Source of the DNA: Pinus tabuliformis
Taxonomy: Eukaryota; Streptophyta; Pinopsida; Pinales; Pinaceae
DNA length: 64,000 nucleotides
Reading direction: 5' to 3'
Assembly: GCA_031772625.1 (NCBI GenBank)
Contig: CM062819.1
Coordinates: forward strand, 824,145,003-824,209,002
The notes under the pieces are model-generated. The model ran no database searches. It was not told where the DNA came from and saw only the letters and a list, made by a program, of their open reading frames with translations. How positions within the stretch are numbered: position 1 is the stretch's first letter; every line of letters starts with the position of its first letter. Of the stretch, positions 33,901 to 45,595 are shown one piece after another. The position numbers and the translations under genes were made by a program.

Positions 33901-36900
33901 GAACCCTCAAATACTTTCCTGCTCCAAGAGACAAAGGTAGAAGAGGATGCTCTTCTATCCTTAAGTTGAATCAAGTGGAAGAAGAACGCAGGAAAAGCGG
34001 TGAGTGCTCGAGGTACTTCAGGGGGTCTTGCAACCTTATTGTCAGAGGATACATTTCAGCTGAAAATCTATTTCGCAACCCAACACTGGATATACACAGA
34101 AGTTCAACATCTTTCAAGTAAGATTTCTTTGGCCCTTTTCAATCTTTATGTCCCAATTAATTTCCTGGAAAAGAAGGACTGCTGGAATTCTCTCTCAAAT
34201 TTCCGAGAAATCTACAATCCCCCAAACATCATACTGGCGAGGGATCTTAACATCACTTTAGATCTGAAAGAGAAAAAAGGTGGAGTTCGGGGTAAAGATC
34301 CCTTTCATGATTCAGTGGAGTCTTTGATTCTTGCTTGGGACCTCATTGACTTCCAACCTAAGAAAGGTCGTTATACTTGGACCATAATGCCAACATTGTT
34401 GCTCGTCTAGACAGGTTTCTAGTTCAAAGTTCATTGATGGAGGGGAAGCATTTAATCTCTTAAAAAATTCTGCCCAAGATAACATTAGACCATAACCCCA
34501 TCTCTCTGTTGCTAGAAAAAGAGGAAGACCTAGGCCCTATTTCATTTAGATTTAGTCCTCTTTGGGTAGCGAGAGAGGGCTTTATGGACATAGTGGCTCA
34601 AGCTTAGTCGCAACCAGTTGAAGGATCCCCCAGCTTTGTGTGGGAGCAGAAACTTAAGTACACCAAGTATGCCTTAAAAGGCTGGGCAAAAAAACCCCTC
34701 ACCAATCCAACGAGCAATAGGCAAAAGACTGTGCAGACTTTAGCCAAGATCTAATTAGGCATGGAAGAAACTGAAACTACCAAGGCTCAGCTGGTCATTG
34801 AACAGAATGCCCAGTACAACTCTTTTCTCTCCTTTCCCCAGGAAGAGGAGTACTGGCGCCTCAAGTCTCTCAACCTCTAGCTGCAAGCTGGAGATAGAAA
34901 CACCTCATTCTTTCACATACAATGCAGAGCTCATCTCTCTAGAAATCACATCTCAAAAATATCCACCAAGGAGGGGGGAGTCATCAAAGGTCACCCTCTT
35001 TTAAAATAGGCTGCCACATCTCATTTTCAGCAACTGTTTCAGGAGGATTGTACTTCTGATGATGTTTTGGCTGCTGATTTTTTGTCAAACATCCCTTCAC
35101 TTGTCACTGCAGATTTAAATGTTGATTTATTGAAGCCTTTTACTGAAAAAGAGATAGTGGAAGTCATATGGTCAATGGAGCCGGATAAACCCCCCGGGCC
35201 GGATGGCTTCTCCATCCATTTTTACAGAGTTTGCTGGAATGTAATAAAATTTGATCTTCTCCAAATGATAAAAGCCTTCCAAAAGAAAGCCAAAGTGGAA
35301 GGGCGTACCAACTCCACCTTCCTCACTTTAATCCCGAAAGAAGTTAACCCAGAGACTTTTGACAGGTTCCAGCCTATCTCGCTCTATAATGCCTCATACA
35401 ATATTCTCGCCAAACTCTTAGCCAATAGACTCAAGCCTCTGTTAGGGAAGCTGATTTCCCCTCTCCAGGGCGGGTTTGTCAAAGGAAGGCACCTCATAGA
35501 CAATGTGATCCAAGTGTAAGAAGCCCTCTACTCTAGTCACATTCAAAAGGAAAAAGGCATGCTCATCAAGCTGGGTATGTCAAATGCTTTCGACCGGGTT
35601 AAACTCTCATTCCTCTACAAAATCCTTCTCTCTTTTGGTTTTAGTGTTGAGTTTGTCAACTTAATAAAAGCCTACACATATAGGCCTTAGATAGTGCCCC
35701 TGGTCAATGGCAGACCTGCTGATTTTTTCCAAGCTACAAGAGGGCTCCTGCAAGGGTGCCCTCTATCACCCTTTCTTTATATCCTATTGGCAGAATCCCT
35801 AAGCAGAAAGCTAACAGTTGAAAAGGAAGCAGGCACTATCCCAGGAATTAAGGCAACAAGAGGTGTGGATCTTATAAATCATGCCCTCTTTGCGAATGAC
35901 TCTCTCCTCCTAGGAGGGGCCTCGATTAAGATAACAAGGGCTTTCAATGAATTCTTCAACATTTCTTCTTAATTTCAGGAGCCTTGATCAACAAAAGAAA
36001 AAGTGATGTCTACGGTTGGAATGTAGACCATCCTTCTATCCTTCGAATAGCTTGCTCCTTGGGATTCTCTGGGTATGAAAAATGTTAAAAGATCAAATAT
36101 CTAAGCCTTCCCTTAACCTTGGGACCAAGCTCTCCTTCCCTCTGGCTCGAAGTAATAAGCAAGATAAAAGCAAAAATAGTATATTAGGGAGGCCATTGGA
36201 TAACAAAGACTGGGAAGCTAGTTTTGATAAAGGCAGTCCTCTCCACCATTCCCATCTTCCAGTTTTCCCTCCTGCTAGTGCCCAAGTCTATCATGGAATA
36301 GATCTCCAAGCTCCTCCGGGACTTTCTATGGAATGGGGGTAAGGGAAATCAGAGGAAGTTACATCTGGTAAGATGGGATATCCTTAAAAGACCATTTCAT
36401 GAAGGTGGGTTATAGATTCGGGATCTAGGCATGGAATATTGGCTTTAGGTGGAAAAATCATTTAGCAATTGTATGTAGACAAAAAGCATCATGTCAGCAA
36501 GATTCTTTGGATGAAATACCTAAAGGGAGGCTCCTTGAGAAACCTCACAACAACATCTACTCCTTCAGGAACAACAATTTGGAACTTAAGCAGAAGAGGC
36601 ATCGGTCACTTACAGCAGCGCTTATACAGAATCCTGGGCAATGGCATGAGACCCTTACTGTGGGAGGATACTATTCAAGGGAATGCCCCTTTGGCCTCCT
36701 TAAATTCCTTACGATATAAAGATTTGGTTAGTGAATAAAGGTCTCCTTCGGCTTGCAGACATCTGCTCTTGGGATAGCAAAGGGAATCGGGCAGGATGGA
36801 CTTTTCCGGAGGTCATAGAACCTCTTCTCGCTCAAAAAAACTTGTTGCTTACAGCTCTCTTCGGCCTCACCCCAGTACACTGCTCATCCAAGGACAAATG

Positions 36901-38080
36901 GGGGTGGGGAAGAATAGGAAATTACACAGCAGCTCAAGGATTCCCCTCTTTACAATCTCCTCATGCCCCTTCTCTGACACTAACGCTCTGGAAATTAGTT
37001 TGGTCCCCCTTTATTCTACCAAAGGTGAATTTCTTCACTTGGTTACTCATGCATAAAAAGGCATTAACAGGTGAAAATTTGAACAAAAGCGGATTCCATA
37101 GCCCCTTTAGATGCTACTTATGCAACTCTGCTGCTGAAACTTCCAATCACTTATTGGTTGATTGTGATTTCACTCTAGTATGGAATTTGGTCCTTCATGG
37201 CCTCCGTTCTCATTCCCCCTCTTAGACATTTATTGTTTCTCTGTACATCTCCTGGACAGACCATAATCCTGAGAAAAAAGCCAAAAACACAGCCTGGAAC
37301 AACATCTGGCAAGATATTCGAAAATGCCTTTGGTGGAAAGTGTGGTTGGCTAGAAATGACTGTGTCTTCAACAACAGGATTCTGAATCCAATGGTAGTGG
37401 TGGCCAAAGTGAAAGCCCTCTTGCAGGAATCTGCTTCTGCCTCCTCTTTACCTCCAGAAGCTTCTGCATGGCTGGGATCCTGCTCGACCGGTGAGAGGAA
37501 AGAATCAGTCAGCAAACTGTTGAACGCTCCTACTTGGTGATTGCGACTCACAGAAGGTGACTTTCACACGTGGTGGCAGGGGACCTCAAAAGCCACGATT
37601 TTCTTCGATGGAGCGTCCAAGGGGAATGCAGGAATTGCAGGGGCAGGGGGCTTGATTTTTTCCCTGGACAGATCAAGTGAACCGGTTTTAGTTGGGGCCT
37701 AGGCACTAGCTTGAACAACCAAGCAGAGAGTTACCGTCTTTTAAAAGCTTGCCAAATTGCGAAGGAGCTCGGATATAAAATGATACAAATTTTCGGAGAC
37801 TTGGAGCTTTTGATTAAACTTTTAAACTCTGAAGACCATTTTTGTAACCCTTCATTAAACAAAACTCTGTAGCGAATCCGAAACACTTTGAAAGATTTTG
37901 ACAGAGTTGACTCTTACCACATTCTACGAGATTTAAACAAGCAAGATGACTCTTTGGCAAACAAAGGTTGTCTACTACCTCAAGGAAACTTTAGTCTCAA
38001 TGGAGGACCCTGCTCGCTTCATCCTCTACCTTAACCAAGCTATCTACATTCATTGGCCTCACCACTCTGTATGAAGTTTA

Positions 38081-38169
38081 GTTCTCTCACAGAATATGCT
38101 CAGCTCATCATGTAATTGGTTGTTTGGTTCTCTAATAGAATATGCTCAGCTCATCATGTAATTGGTTGC
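38081..38169. repeat. 46-bp tandem repeat in the LINE C 3' UTR
   Basis: Two units of gttctct.a.agaatatgctcagc...attggttg lie in the 3' UTR just before the A tail. Both are present again in copy 2 of the 1-kb duplication (near 39128-39215). Confidence 0.8.
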
Positions 38170-38382
38170 ACTTTTCTAAATAAAAATCTACCTGTTTGAG
38201 TTTAAAAAAGAAGAAGATGTTGCTCTAGGGATACCTTCAATGTCAAAGGGTTTGGGTGACGAACCATTTCCCTATATCCTTTAATGAATCCAAACATAAA
38301 TGGAGGCACCTTCAGCAAGTAATGTTTTTAAAGGAATAACACTCTTTTAAAGTAACATTTTTAAAGGAATAAGATGCTTCTA

Positions 38383-38580
38383 TTTAAAGGCAAGATAGAT
38401 ACAAAAGCTTTAGATAGATAGCTAAATCTACTGGATGGGTTATTCTCCATTCACAACTTTCCAACAATGAGAATATTACTTTAGGCCACTCCCCATGTCA
38501 AATATTGGTGGAATGCTTCCTTGCACATTGAAGATTCTAAATTTTATGAAATAAAATACACTTATGAGGAATTTTTTTTA
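38383..38580 (+). pseudogene. Gypsy G gag fragment (copy 1)
   Basis: One frame reads FKGKIDTKALDR, stop, LNLLDGLFSIHNF ... PHVKYWWNASLHIEDSKFY. This matches the capsid landmark pattern of Ty3/gypsy gag (F.G..d...ldnWl..LE.yFs.h ... WW.s). It has stops and is repeated at 39383-39580 by the tandem duplication. It lies directly right of LINE C. Confidence 0.6.
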
Positions 38581-39382
38581 ACACCCCCGAGGAGGTCTAT
38601 GTACCTATAGGAAACTATGGTGGCAGGGGACCTCAAAAGCCACGATTTTCTTCGATGGAGCGTCCAAGGGGAATCCAGGAATTGCAGGGGCAGGGGGCTT
38701 GATTTTTTCCCTAGACAGATCAAGTGAAACCGGTTTTAGTTGGGGCCTAGGCACTAGCTTGAACAACCAAGCAGAGAGTTACCGTCTTTTAAAAGCTTGC
38801 CAAATTGCGAAGGAGCTCGGATATAAAATGATACAAATTTTCGAAGACTTGGAGCTTTTGATTAAACTTTTAAACTCTGAAGACCATTTTTGTAATCCTT
38901 CATTAAACAAAACTCTGTAGCGAATCCGAAACACTTTGAAAGATTTTGACAGAGTTGACTCTTACCACATTCTACGAGATTTAAACAAGCAAGATGACTC
39001 TTTGGCAAACAAAGGTTGTCTACTACCTCAAGGAAACTTTAGTCTCAATGGAGGACCCTGCTCGCTTCATCCTCTGCCTTAACCAATCTATCTACATTCA
39101 TTGGCCTCACCACTCTATATGAAGTTTAGTTCTCTCACAGAATATGCTCAGCTCATCATGTAATTGGTTGTTTGGTTCTCTGATAGAATATGCTCAGCTC
39201 ATCATGTAATTGGTTGCACTTTTCTAAATAAAAATCTACCTGTTTGAGTTTAAAAAAGAAGAAGATGTTGCTCTAGGGATACAATGAATCCAAACATAAA
39301 TGGAGGCACCTTCAGCAAGTAATGTTCTTAAAGGAATAACACTCTTTTAAAGTAACATTTTTAAAGGAATAAGATGCTTCTA

Positions 39383-39580
39383 TTTAAAGGCAAGATAGAT
39401 ACAAAAGCTTTAGATAGATAGCTAAATCTACTGGATGGGTTATTCTCCATTCACAACTTTCCAACAATGAGAATATTACTTTAGGCCACTCCCCATGTCA
39501 AATATTGGTGGAATGCTTCCTTGCACATTGAAGATTCTAAATTTTATGAAATAAAATACACTTATGAGGAATTTTTTTTA
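39383..39580 (+). pseudogene. Gypsy G gag fragment (copy 2)
   Basis: Second copy of the gag fragment at 38383-38580, with the same stops, produced by the 1-kb tandem duplication. Confidence 0.6.
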
Positions 39581-39789
39581 ACACCCCCGAGGAGGTGTAT
39601 GTACCTATAGGAAACTATGGAGACAAATTCATGAGCTAAATGCTCTTGCAATGAGATAAATATTACTATTCCATGTTATAGTGTGCACTACTTCCTTTAA
39701 TACCCTATGTAAAAATGAAATATTTAGGACTTTGAGTGGCCCAAAGGAACTAGAAGACTCAATGGAAGGTGAGCACCTCTTTTGCTTAT

Positions 39790-40025
39790 ATATGTGGGTG
39801 GAGAGGAAACCATTACATGTCATTACTGACTATGAAAGCTAAAAGAATTTTATTTACATTGAGGTCATCATGAAAATGAAGCTAAAATTACTTTTTGTTT
39901 GTTGAGCGAGAGACTAAAAATTTGCATTGGTCTATGATATTGCCTACACAACGACATTATGCCCTCTAGAGATGAGGTATTGTGTGACATTATATATATT
40001 AAAGTTTGGAATATTTTCTTGGGAT
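39790..40025 (+). pseudogene. Gypsy G protease-region remnant
   Basis: One frame reads PLHVITDYES, stop, KNFIYIEVIMKMKLK, later SRDEVLCDIIYIKVWNIFLG. This fits the gypsy aspartic-protease region (VIIDSGS..N.VS.E.V.KL.L ... DEVLCDV.PM.VC.ILLGRPW). The catalytic D-S-G is altered. The motif is cut at 40030 by element K and its continuation resumes at 44153. Confidence 0.55.
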
Positions 40026-40030
40026 AACCA

Positions 40031-41157
40031 TGTGAAAATTTCACCACTGAAATTCTATTACAACAACTAGAATTAATTCCTCTAATTGTTAATTAATTAA
40101 GTGGTTTATTGCTACTACAACAACAAATTAATCACATTGCAATATTCACAAATAAAATATTGCAGAAAATAAAAGTGTTAGAAACTGAGAAATGCTAGCA
40201 CACACACATAAAAAATGACACCGTCATTTTTGGACAACAAGTCCCAGGAAAAAATCCAACTTGGGAAAATCGGTGCAGCAGCTGAGGGTTTTTATTATTA
40301 AGTAGCAATGAGAAATTCTCAGTACAATAAATATCACCAAACTGGTGAATCTATCCAAGAGAAATACTAGAAAAAATTATCTTAGGGATTTTACCCTCTC
40401 TCTGAGCAATCCCGATACCATCTGACCTCTGAAAGGCTAGTCGTCCAACAGTCCTTGCATCACCCTAGTGATGCCTACCAAACACATTGCCTAAATCGAC
40501 TGCCAATCTAGTCGTCTTCCCTACTGTTGACTAGGAAAATGCTTCTCCAACCCTCTAGAAAATATTCCTGGCCTCTGGAACTGAAAATCTCTTCCTCTTA
40601 AGCTAGATCAAACTGCTCTTCTGAGGCTCTGTGTTTCCCCTTTACAACCTCCTGGAGAATAACTTCAACCTCCTCTTTCTGACTCTCTAGAACTGGAAAA
40701 ATTCCTCTGGACTCATTGCTTCTGCCCCTCTCTGTCTATGCTTCCCTTCTCTGGTTTGAACTCTTTCGACAACTATTGTTGCTCTTTGAAGAAATTGAAC
40801 TGCCCAAGGAAATCGATTTTAAGTGTATTCCTCCATCTAGCCATCAACTTCTTCTTATAATCTCATTATGGGATTCCAACGATCAAGATTAAAACTTAAG
40901 CAATGGTTGAGGTTTTTTCCTAGTCGATCCATGTGAGTTTCTAGAAAATTCTCACATTTCTCAATTAATATTGATTAATTAACTAGTTTTCTTAATTTTA
41001 GACTTAGGAAATATTTAAAAATTGGTTAATAATCTAATTGAGAGACTTCTAGGTGGAATTTCCAGAAACGATTTCTAAGTTTTGGAGAACTCCTATGTTT
41101 TAGCTTCTCCACAAACTCTCAAGACTAGAACACCATCTGATGCTACAAAAACTAACA
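40031..41157 (-). repeat. Element K LTR (left, 3' LTR by orientation)
   Basis: 1,127 bp. Matches 43077-44152 throughout, with small indels and many substitutions. Confidence 0.87.
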
Positions 41158-41829
41158 CTCCCTCTTAGTGAGGATGGTGTTATAGTGTTGCATTATTGCT
41201 ACAACACCCCGCCTTTGCATCACCCTCTGTATACGTTGTTGATATCTAGCCATAGTGACTACCTACCACTACCCACCAAATACTACGAAACTTTGATATT
41301 GCATTTCTGTTGTGACTAAAATTGTTGTATTGTTGCCAACTCTGCATCTGCATTGCAACTCCCTCTTAATTGTTGTTGATGCTACTACAACTATTGTAAC
41401 TGAGAATCATTTGAAATACTGAATCAATTGTGTCTATATGCTACATTTGTCTCTTGAGCATCTAACTACTATTAGCCACTGCATTATCCCTCGAGGAATT
41501 TGCGCTACTGCTGACTCTACCTTTGAGCCTCCTACTTTTTTGTCAACACTGCTCTACGTTCCTCAGAACATGATTACTACTAGTCTGCAACTGTCACTCT
41601 TGAATCTAACTACATCACTGACATTGATCCATCCTACTACTGAACATTGTGGGCCCCTTTATCAAGGTAATGATCCATGAGGAAGGAACCTCAATGGACC
41701 CTGCCTAAATCTGCAATGCTCTGGGACTATAGCTCCATATTTCCCCACCTCACTCTAGAAGTATAGTTGTAGACATGGAAAAATATTCCTCCAACCTAGA
41801 TAACAATTTGTCTATCTCTGTGAATGTTG

Positions 41830-42633
41830 CTACTTGGTCTTGCTTCTCCTAGTTGTCCTTCTTCCTGAGAGAATAATGAGTACTATAGTGGCCAAACTCA
41901 CCACACCTGAATCAGTTGACTTCAGATAGGTCCTTCTTCTTCTTCTCCCCCCGTACCTGACAGGGACCCTTGATGGAGGCCACATTTTCTTCTTCCTTCT
42001 CACCCTTCTCACCCTTACTGTTGCTTTCGCTAGTGGAGGTATTCACATGTGATCACCTCATTTCCTCTTGATGCAAGTCTGGCCACATCATGTCCCACCT
42101 AGTTAGGGTATCTCATCCAAAAATGCCTTGGACAAAGATCTCCCAGTCCTCTAAGACGTTGTTTAGTGCCAAACATACAAGCTCTATTCCTTGAGGCGCC
42201 TCCCCAACTGTTGCAAGTTGATCCTAGATTTCCTGAATTCTGGTGAGAAAGGGATCAATGCCTTCACCCTTATACATCCTGACGTTTCTCAACTTTTCCT
42301 TCAGGAACATCTTCTGTTGCTTGGAACGATTCTAATATAGCTAAGCAAAAGCATCCCACATATCCTTAGCAATGTTCTTGCAATTGTATAGTCCCAGACT
42401 CCATCCATGATCATCCACTTCACCTTTGCCATTTCTTTCCTGTATTCCTTTAGTTGATCTACGTCATTCAGTATTGCCACAACATTTTCTTCATAGGTCT
42501 TCATGCCAAATTCATCTAGCAGGAAGGACGTCTTTGCCTTCGAGACGACAAAGTTGGAGGTTCCCTCCAACCTAGCCTGATCTTTAAGTCCAGTTGTAGC
42601 CATCTCTAAAACTGAAATGGAAAACTCCCTCAT
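41830..42633 (-). pseudogene. Element K copia gag
   Basis: Read on the minus strand it starts MREFSISVLEMATTGLKDQA. It continues LDEFGMKTYEENVVAILNDV, DQLKEYRKEMAKVKWMIMDG, then in another frame FLTRIQEI and ends with FRCGEFGHYSTHY. This is the copia gag (UBN2-like) with its nucleocapsid knuckle. The first Cys of the knuckle has become a stop and the last Cys a Tyr, so zinc binding is lost. Lys/Glu-rich sequence precedes the knuckle. Several frameshifts are present. About 440 bp of leader separates it from its upstream LTR. Confidence 0.8.
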
Positions 42634-43076
42634 TCACCTGCTTGGTTGTTGAATTGCTATTCACACTCCCTTATGGAGTGAGAATACCTACTTGCATCTA
42701 CTGCTGACTACAACTGGAAATTTGGATTTCTAGGCTAGAAACTCTCTGAGAGAAATTTCCCTCTGTGTGTGCACTTTCTCTTCCACCTAACGCTAATTCT
42801 ACTCTAGCAAACTACTATAAAATCCTTTTGTGCCCAAAAATGGAATCTGCTCAGTGAAAATATGAGCTACAACTGCCCCTCTGCCTGTTGGAATCACTTG
42901 AACTGGCAAGCCGAAATTTTCTGCCACACTACATTGAAAAATCTAATTGCCCAATAATTTGTATTTCCTAGCTTAGGTTCTACACAACCCCCATTTGTCT
43001 TGTTGCTTCCTTTGAACAACAAATTTATTCCTCTGCTTTTGAGCTTCCCCATCTTATCAAAATTTCTCTACTACTA

Positions 43077-44152
43077 TGTGAAATTTTCACCACTAAAATT
43101 ATATTGCAACAACTGGAATTAATTCTTCTAAATGTTAATTAATTAAGCAGTCTATTGCTACGACAACAACGAATTAATCACACTGCAATCTTCACAAATA
43201 AAATACAGCAAAAAATAAAAGCGTTGGAAACTGAGAAATTCTAGCACACACACATTAAAAAATCACACCGTTATTTTTGGATAAAAAGTCCCTTGAAAAA
43301 CCCAACTTGGGAAAATCGGTGCATCAACTGAGGGTTTTTAATATGAAGCAACAATGAGAATTATGAGTACAATAAATATCGCCAAACTGGTGAATCTATC
43401 CAAGATAAATAATGGCAAAAATAATCTGAGGTATTTTACCCTTTCTTTGAGTAATTTCGGCACTGCCTGACCTTAAAAGGCTAGCCTTCCAAGTGATCTA
43501 CGCAAGCCCTGCATCATCCTAGTGTTGCTTGCCAAATGCACTGCTTGAATCAACTAATAATCTAGTTGCCTTTCCTGCTGCTGGCTAGGAAAGCCTCTGG
43601 AAAATCTTCCCAGTCTCTGGAACTAAAAACATCTTCCTCTTCAACTGGATCAAACTTCTCTTTTGAGGCTCTGTGTTTCCCCTGCGCAGCCTCCAAGAAA
43701 TAACTTTGACCTCCTCTTTCTGACTCTCTAGAACTGGAAAACTTCCTCTGGACTCACTGCTTTTGCCCCTTTTTGTCTCTGCTTCCCTTCTCTGGCTTGA
43801 ACTCTTCCGACAACTAGTTCTACTCTCTGGAGAAATCAAACTACCCAAAGAAATCGATCTCAAGTGTATTCCTCCATCTACCCATTGACTTATTCTTATA
43901 ATCTCCTTGTGGGGCTCCAATGACTAAGCTTATTTCGTAGTCAATCCATGTGAGTTTCTAGAGAATTCTCACATTTCTCAATTAATATTGATTAATTAAC
44001 TAGTTTTCCTATTTAAAAATTGGTTAATAATCTAATTGAGACACTTCCACGTGGAACTTCAAGAAACAATTTTTAGGTTTTGGAGCTCTTGTGTTTAGCC
44101 TCTCCAAAAAGTATTGAGACTAGAAAACCATCCAATGTTACAAAAACTAACA
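43077..44152 (-). repeat. Element K LTR (right, 5' LTR by orientation)
   Basis: 1,076 bp counterpart of 40031-41157. Confidence 0.87.
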
Positions 44153-44584
44153 AACCATGTATGTGGAAGCATCATGCATTATACCAATGAAATACTTGCA
44201 ATGCCACTATCATTGTAAGAGGTCAACTCTACATGATATTAGAGATAGCCCCAACTACCACGTGGTCTTTGATCACTATCAAGTAGTGCATGGAGATAAT
44301 CTCTCGAACTAAGAGATTTGTCCTCTTCATGGTCTAATTGGATGTATTATATAATACCATTGTGATCACTAAGGCTTGCAAGGGATCCCTCTATGTAATT
44401 GAGACTATCAATTGGTGGAAGAATAAATAAACATCTTCACCTCACCTATAGAAGTGCCTCTACACTATTATGTAAATCAGGCAACTTATTTCACACTAGG
44501 TGCCCCTAAATTCTCTCTTATGGGGAATGAGAAAATTAGATGCCAGATTCAAGAGTTGGTACAAACAACCACATTCAATTAATA

Positions 44585-45250
44585 TCTTCACATTGCAAGA
44601 GCCTTTTTTAGTTGTTTCAAAATAAGGAAAGGACATGGTGACTCTATGCTGGATATAGCGCCTTGAATAAAATTCCAATGAAGAACCATTATCTGGTCCT
44701 TTAGATTAATGATATGTTTGATCAACTCAAAGGAGTTTTTAGCAAGATTAGTTGTAAGTCAAAGTATCACCAAGCTCTAGTCAATCCAACTAATGTGTGG
44801 AAGATAATGTTCAAGTACAAGGAAGGTTTATTCAAGTGGTTGGTCATGCCCTTTGGCTTAATTGATGTGCCAAGAACATGGGTAGGGATGATGGATGATA
44901 TTATATTCATATTAATTTATTCATTTGTGGGTGTACATATAGATTATGTCCCAATCTCCAAAAAAACTTAGGAAGAGATTTTGAAGCACGTTTGACAAGT
45001 GTTGAGCACCCCAACTTAGAGAGGTGCTAAACTATCATTGAAATAATTAAATATATTGGGAAGATCATGAACGATCATGGTGTGCACATGGATCTAGCAA
45101 AGATCCAAGTCATTTGTGACTAGTTAACCTCAAGGACACTAATAAATCATTGTAGGTTCTTCTACTTCAACATCTTTTATCACTTGGCTCCTAAACCAGA
45201 TGGCTAAGGGTGTAGTCAATGCCAAGTTTGTTTGGCCAAGGTGCACCAAA
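44585..45250 (+). pseudogene. Gypsy G reverse transcriptase
   Basis: The sequence reads YSALNKIPMKNHYLVL (family YRALNKITIKNRYPLP), MFDQLKGVFSKISCKSKYHQ (LLDQLKGA.YFSKIDLKSGYHQ), LFKWLVMPFGLIDVPRTW (F.FLVMPFGLTNAPATF), FVGVHIDYVPISKK (FVVVYLDDILIFSK) and DHGVHMDLAKIQVI (.GV.VDPAKI..I). The catalytic Asp in KIDLKSG is Cys and the YLDD box is HIDY, so it is inactive. It continues the element broken at 40030. Confidence 0.85.
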
Positions 45251-45309
45251 AACCATTCAAAACACTAAATAATCACCTTTGCATGCCAATGATCCTCATT
45301 TTCCTTGTT

Positions 45310-45595
45310 TGCAACAACCATTTGTAATTGAAATGTGTGCCCAAGAAAATGTTGTTGGCGATGTCTTCACATGAAATGGACATCGCGCCGCCTGTCACAA
45401 TGAGATACTCTATACTAGGGTTGGTAGATACCCCACCCATGATAAGGAGCTCTACTCCATTATTAGGTTTGTCAATAATGGAAACATATTATATTTCGGG
45501 AAACAAAATTATTATCCACATTGACTACATACCTCTATAGTTTATGTAGATGTGCAACAAGTTGTGGAATGACTATATCATAAGTGGCCCCGTTG
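45310..45595 (+). pseudogene. Gypsy G RNase H (first part)
   Basis: In one frame it reads VIEMCAQENVVGDVFT, then YPTHDKELYSIIRFV and NILYFGKQNYYPH. This corresponds to the gypsy RNase H landmarks (.A.G.VL.Q ... YP..DKE..A........YL.G..F...TDH). It stops near 45595 at insertion S3; its last part (FHLNTEHKKRSI) reappears at about 48483-48530. Confidence 0.7.

Larger units (their letters stand above)
30425..37990 (+). pseudogene. LINE C ORF2: endonuclease, RT, zinc finger, RNase H
   Basis: It starts MQIVSWNCRGLGNPLKAEDV and RMEP, is cut by S2, and resumes SNTFLLQETKVEEDALLSLS, RGTSGGLATL and RDLNITLDLK. The RT (35150-35970) has DKPPGPDGFSIHFYR, ISPLQGGFVKGRHLIDNVIQ and LLQGCPLSPFLYILLAESLS. The first RT motif is GMSNAFDR where IDMSKAFDR is expected, and the second is FAND instead of FADD, so two catalytic aspartates are lost. 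A zinc-binding segment ends SNHLLVDCDF (about 37145). RNase H reads FFDGASKGNAGIAGAGGLIF and NNQAESYRLLKA (37600-37760). One copy of the later tandem duplication lacks a base within RNase H. Confidence 0.9.
28996..38213 (+). mobile_element. LINE C: full-length plant LINE, split by insertion S2
   Basis: It is bounded by a 16-bp TSD. Subtracting S2 (30508-33900 plus a 5-bp TSD) leaves about 5.8 kb: ORF1 from 29062, ORF2 from 30425, and a 3' UTR that ends in a short A-rich tail. It is inserted in the gypsy G leader/gag region. Stops, frameshifts and lost catalytic residues show that it is long dead. Confidence 0.9.
37571..39620. repeat. Tandem duplication of about 1 kb across the LINE C 3' end
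   Basis: Copy 1 (37571-38617) and copy 2 (38618-39620) are nearly identical. Each holds the LINE C RNase H, its 3' UTR and A tail, the right TSD and adjacent gypsy G gag sequence. Copy 2 lacks 48 bp just after the TSD. Copies differ at few other places (for example gaaccgg versus gaaaccgg). The junction shows tgg microhomology. This is a post-insertion DNA rearrangement, not transposition, and it is younger than LINE C. Confidence 0.93.
40031..44152 (-). mobile_element. Element K: gag-only copia-type LTR element, antisense
   Basis: This is 4,122 bp flanked by the perfect 5-bp duplication aacca (40026-40030 and 44153-44157). LTRs are 40031-41157 and 43077-44152. On the minus strand they begin TGTTAG, and a purine tract (aagagggag) lies directly before the downstream LTR (plus-strand 41158-41166), which fixes the orientation. 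Only gag lies inside; protease, integrase, RT and RNase H are absent. It is inserted in the gypsy G protease region. Confidence 0.87.
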
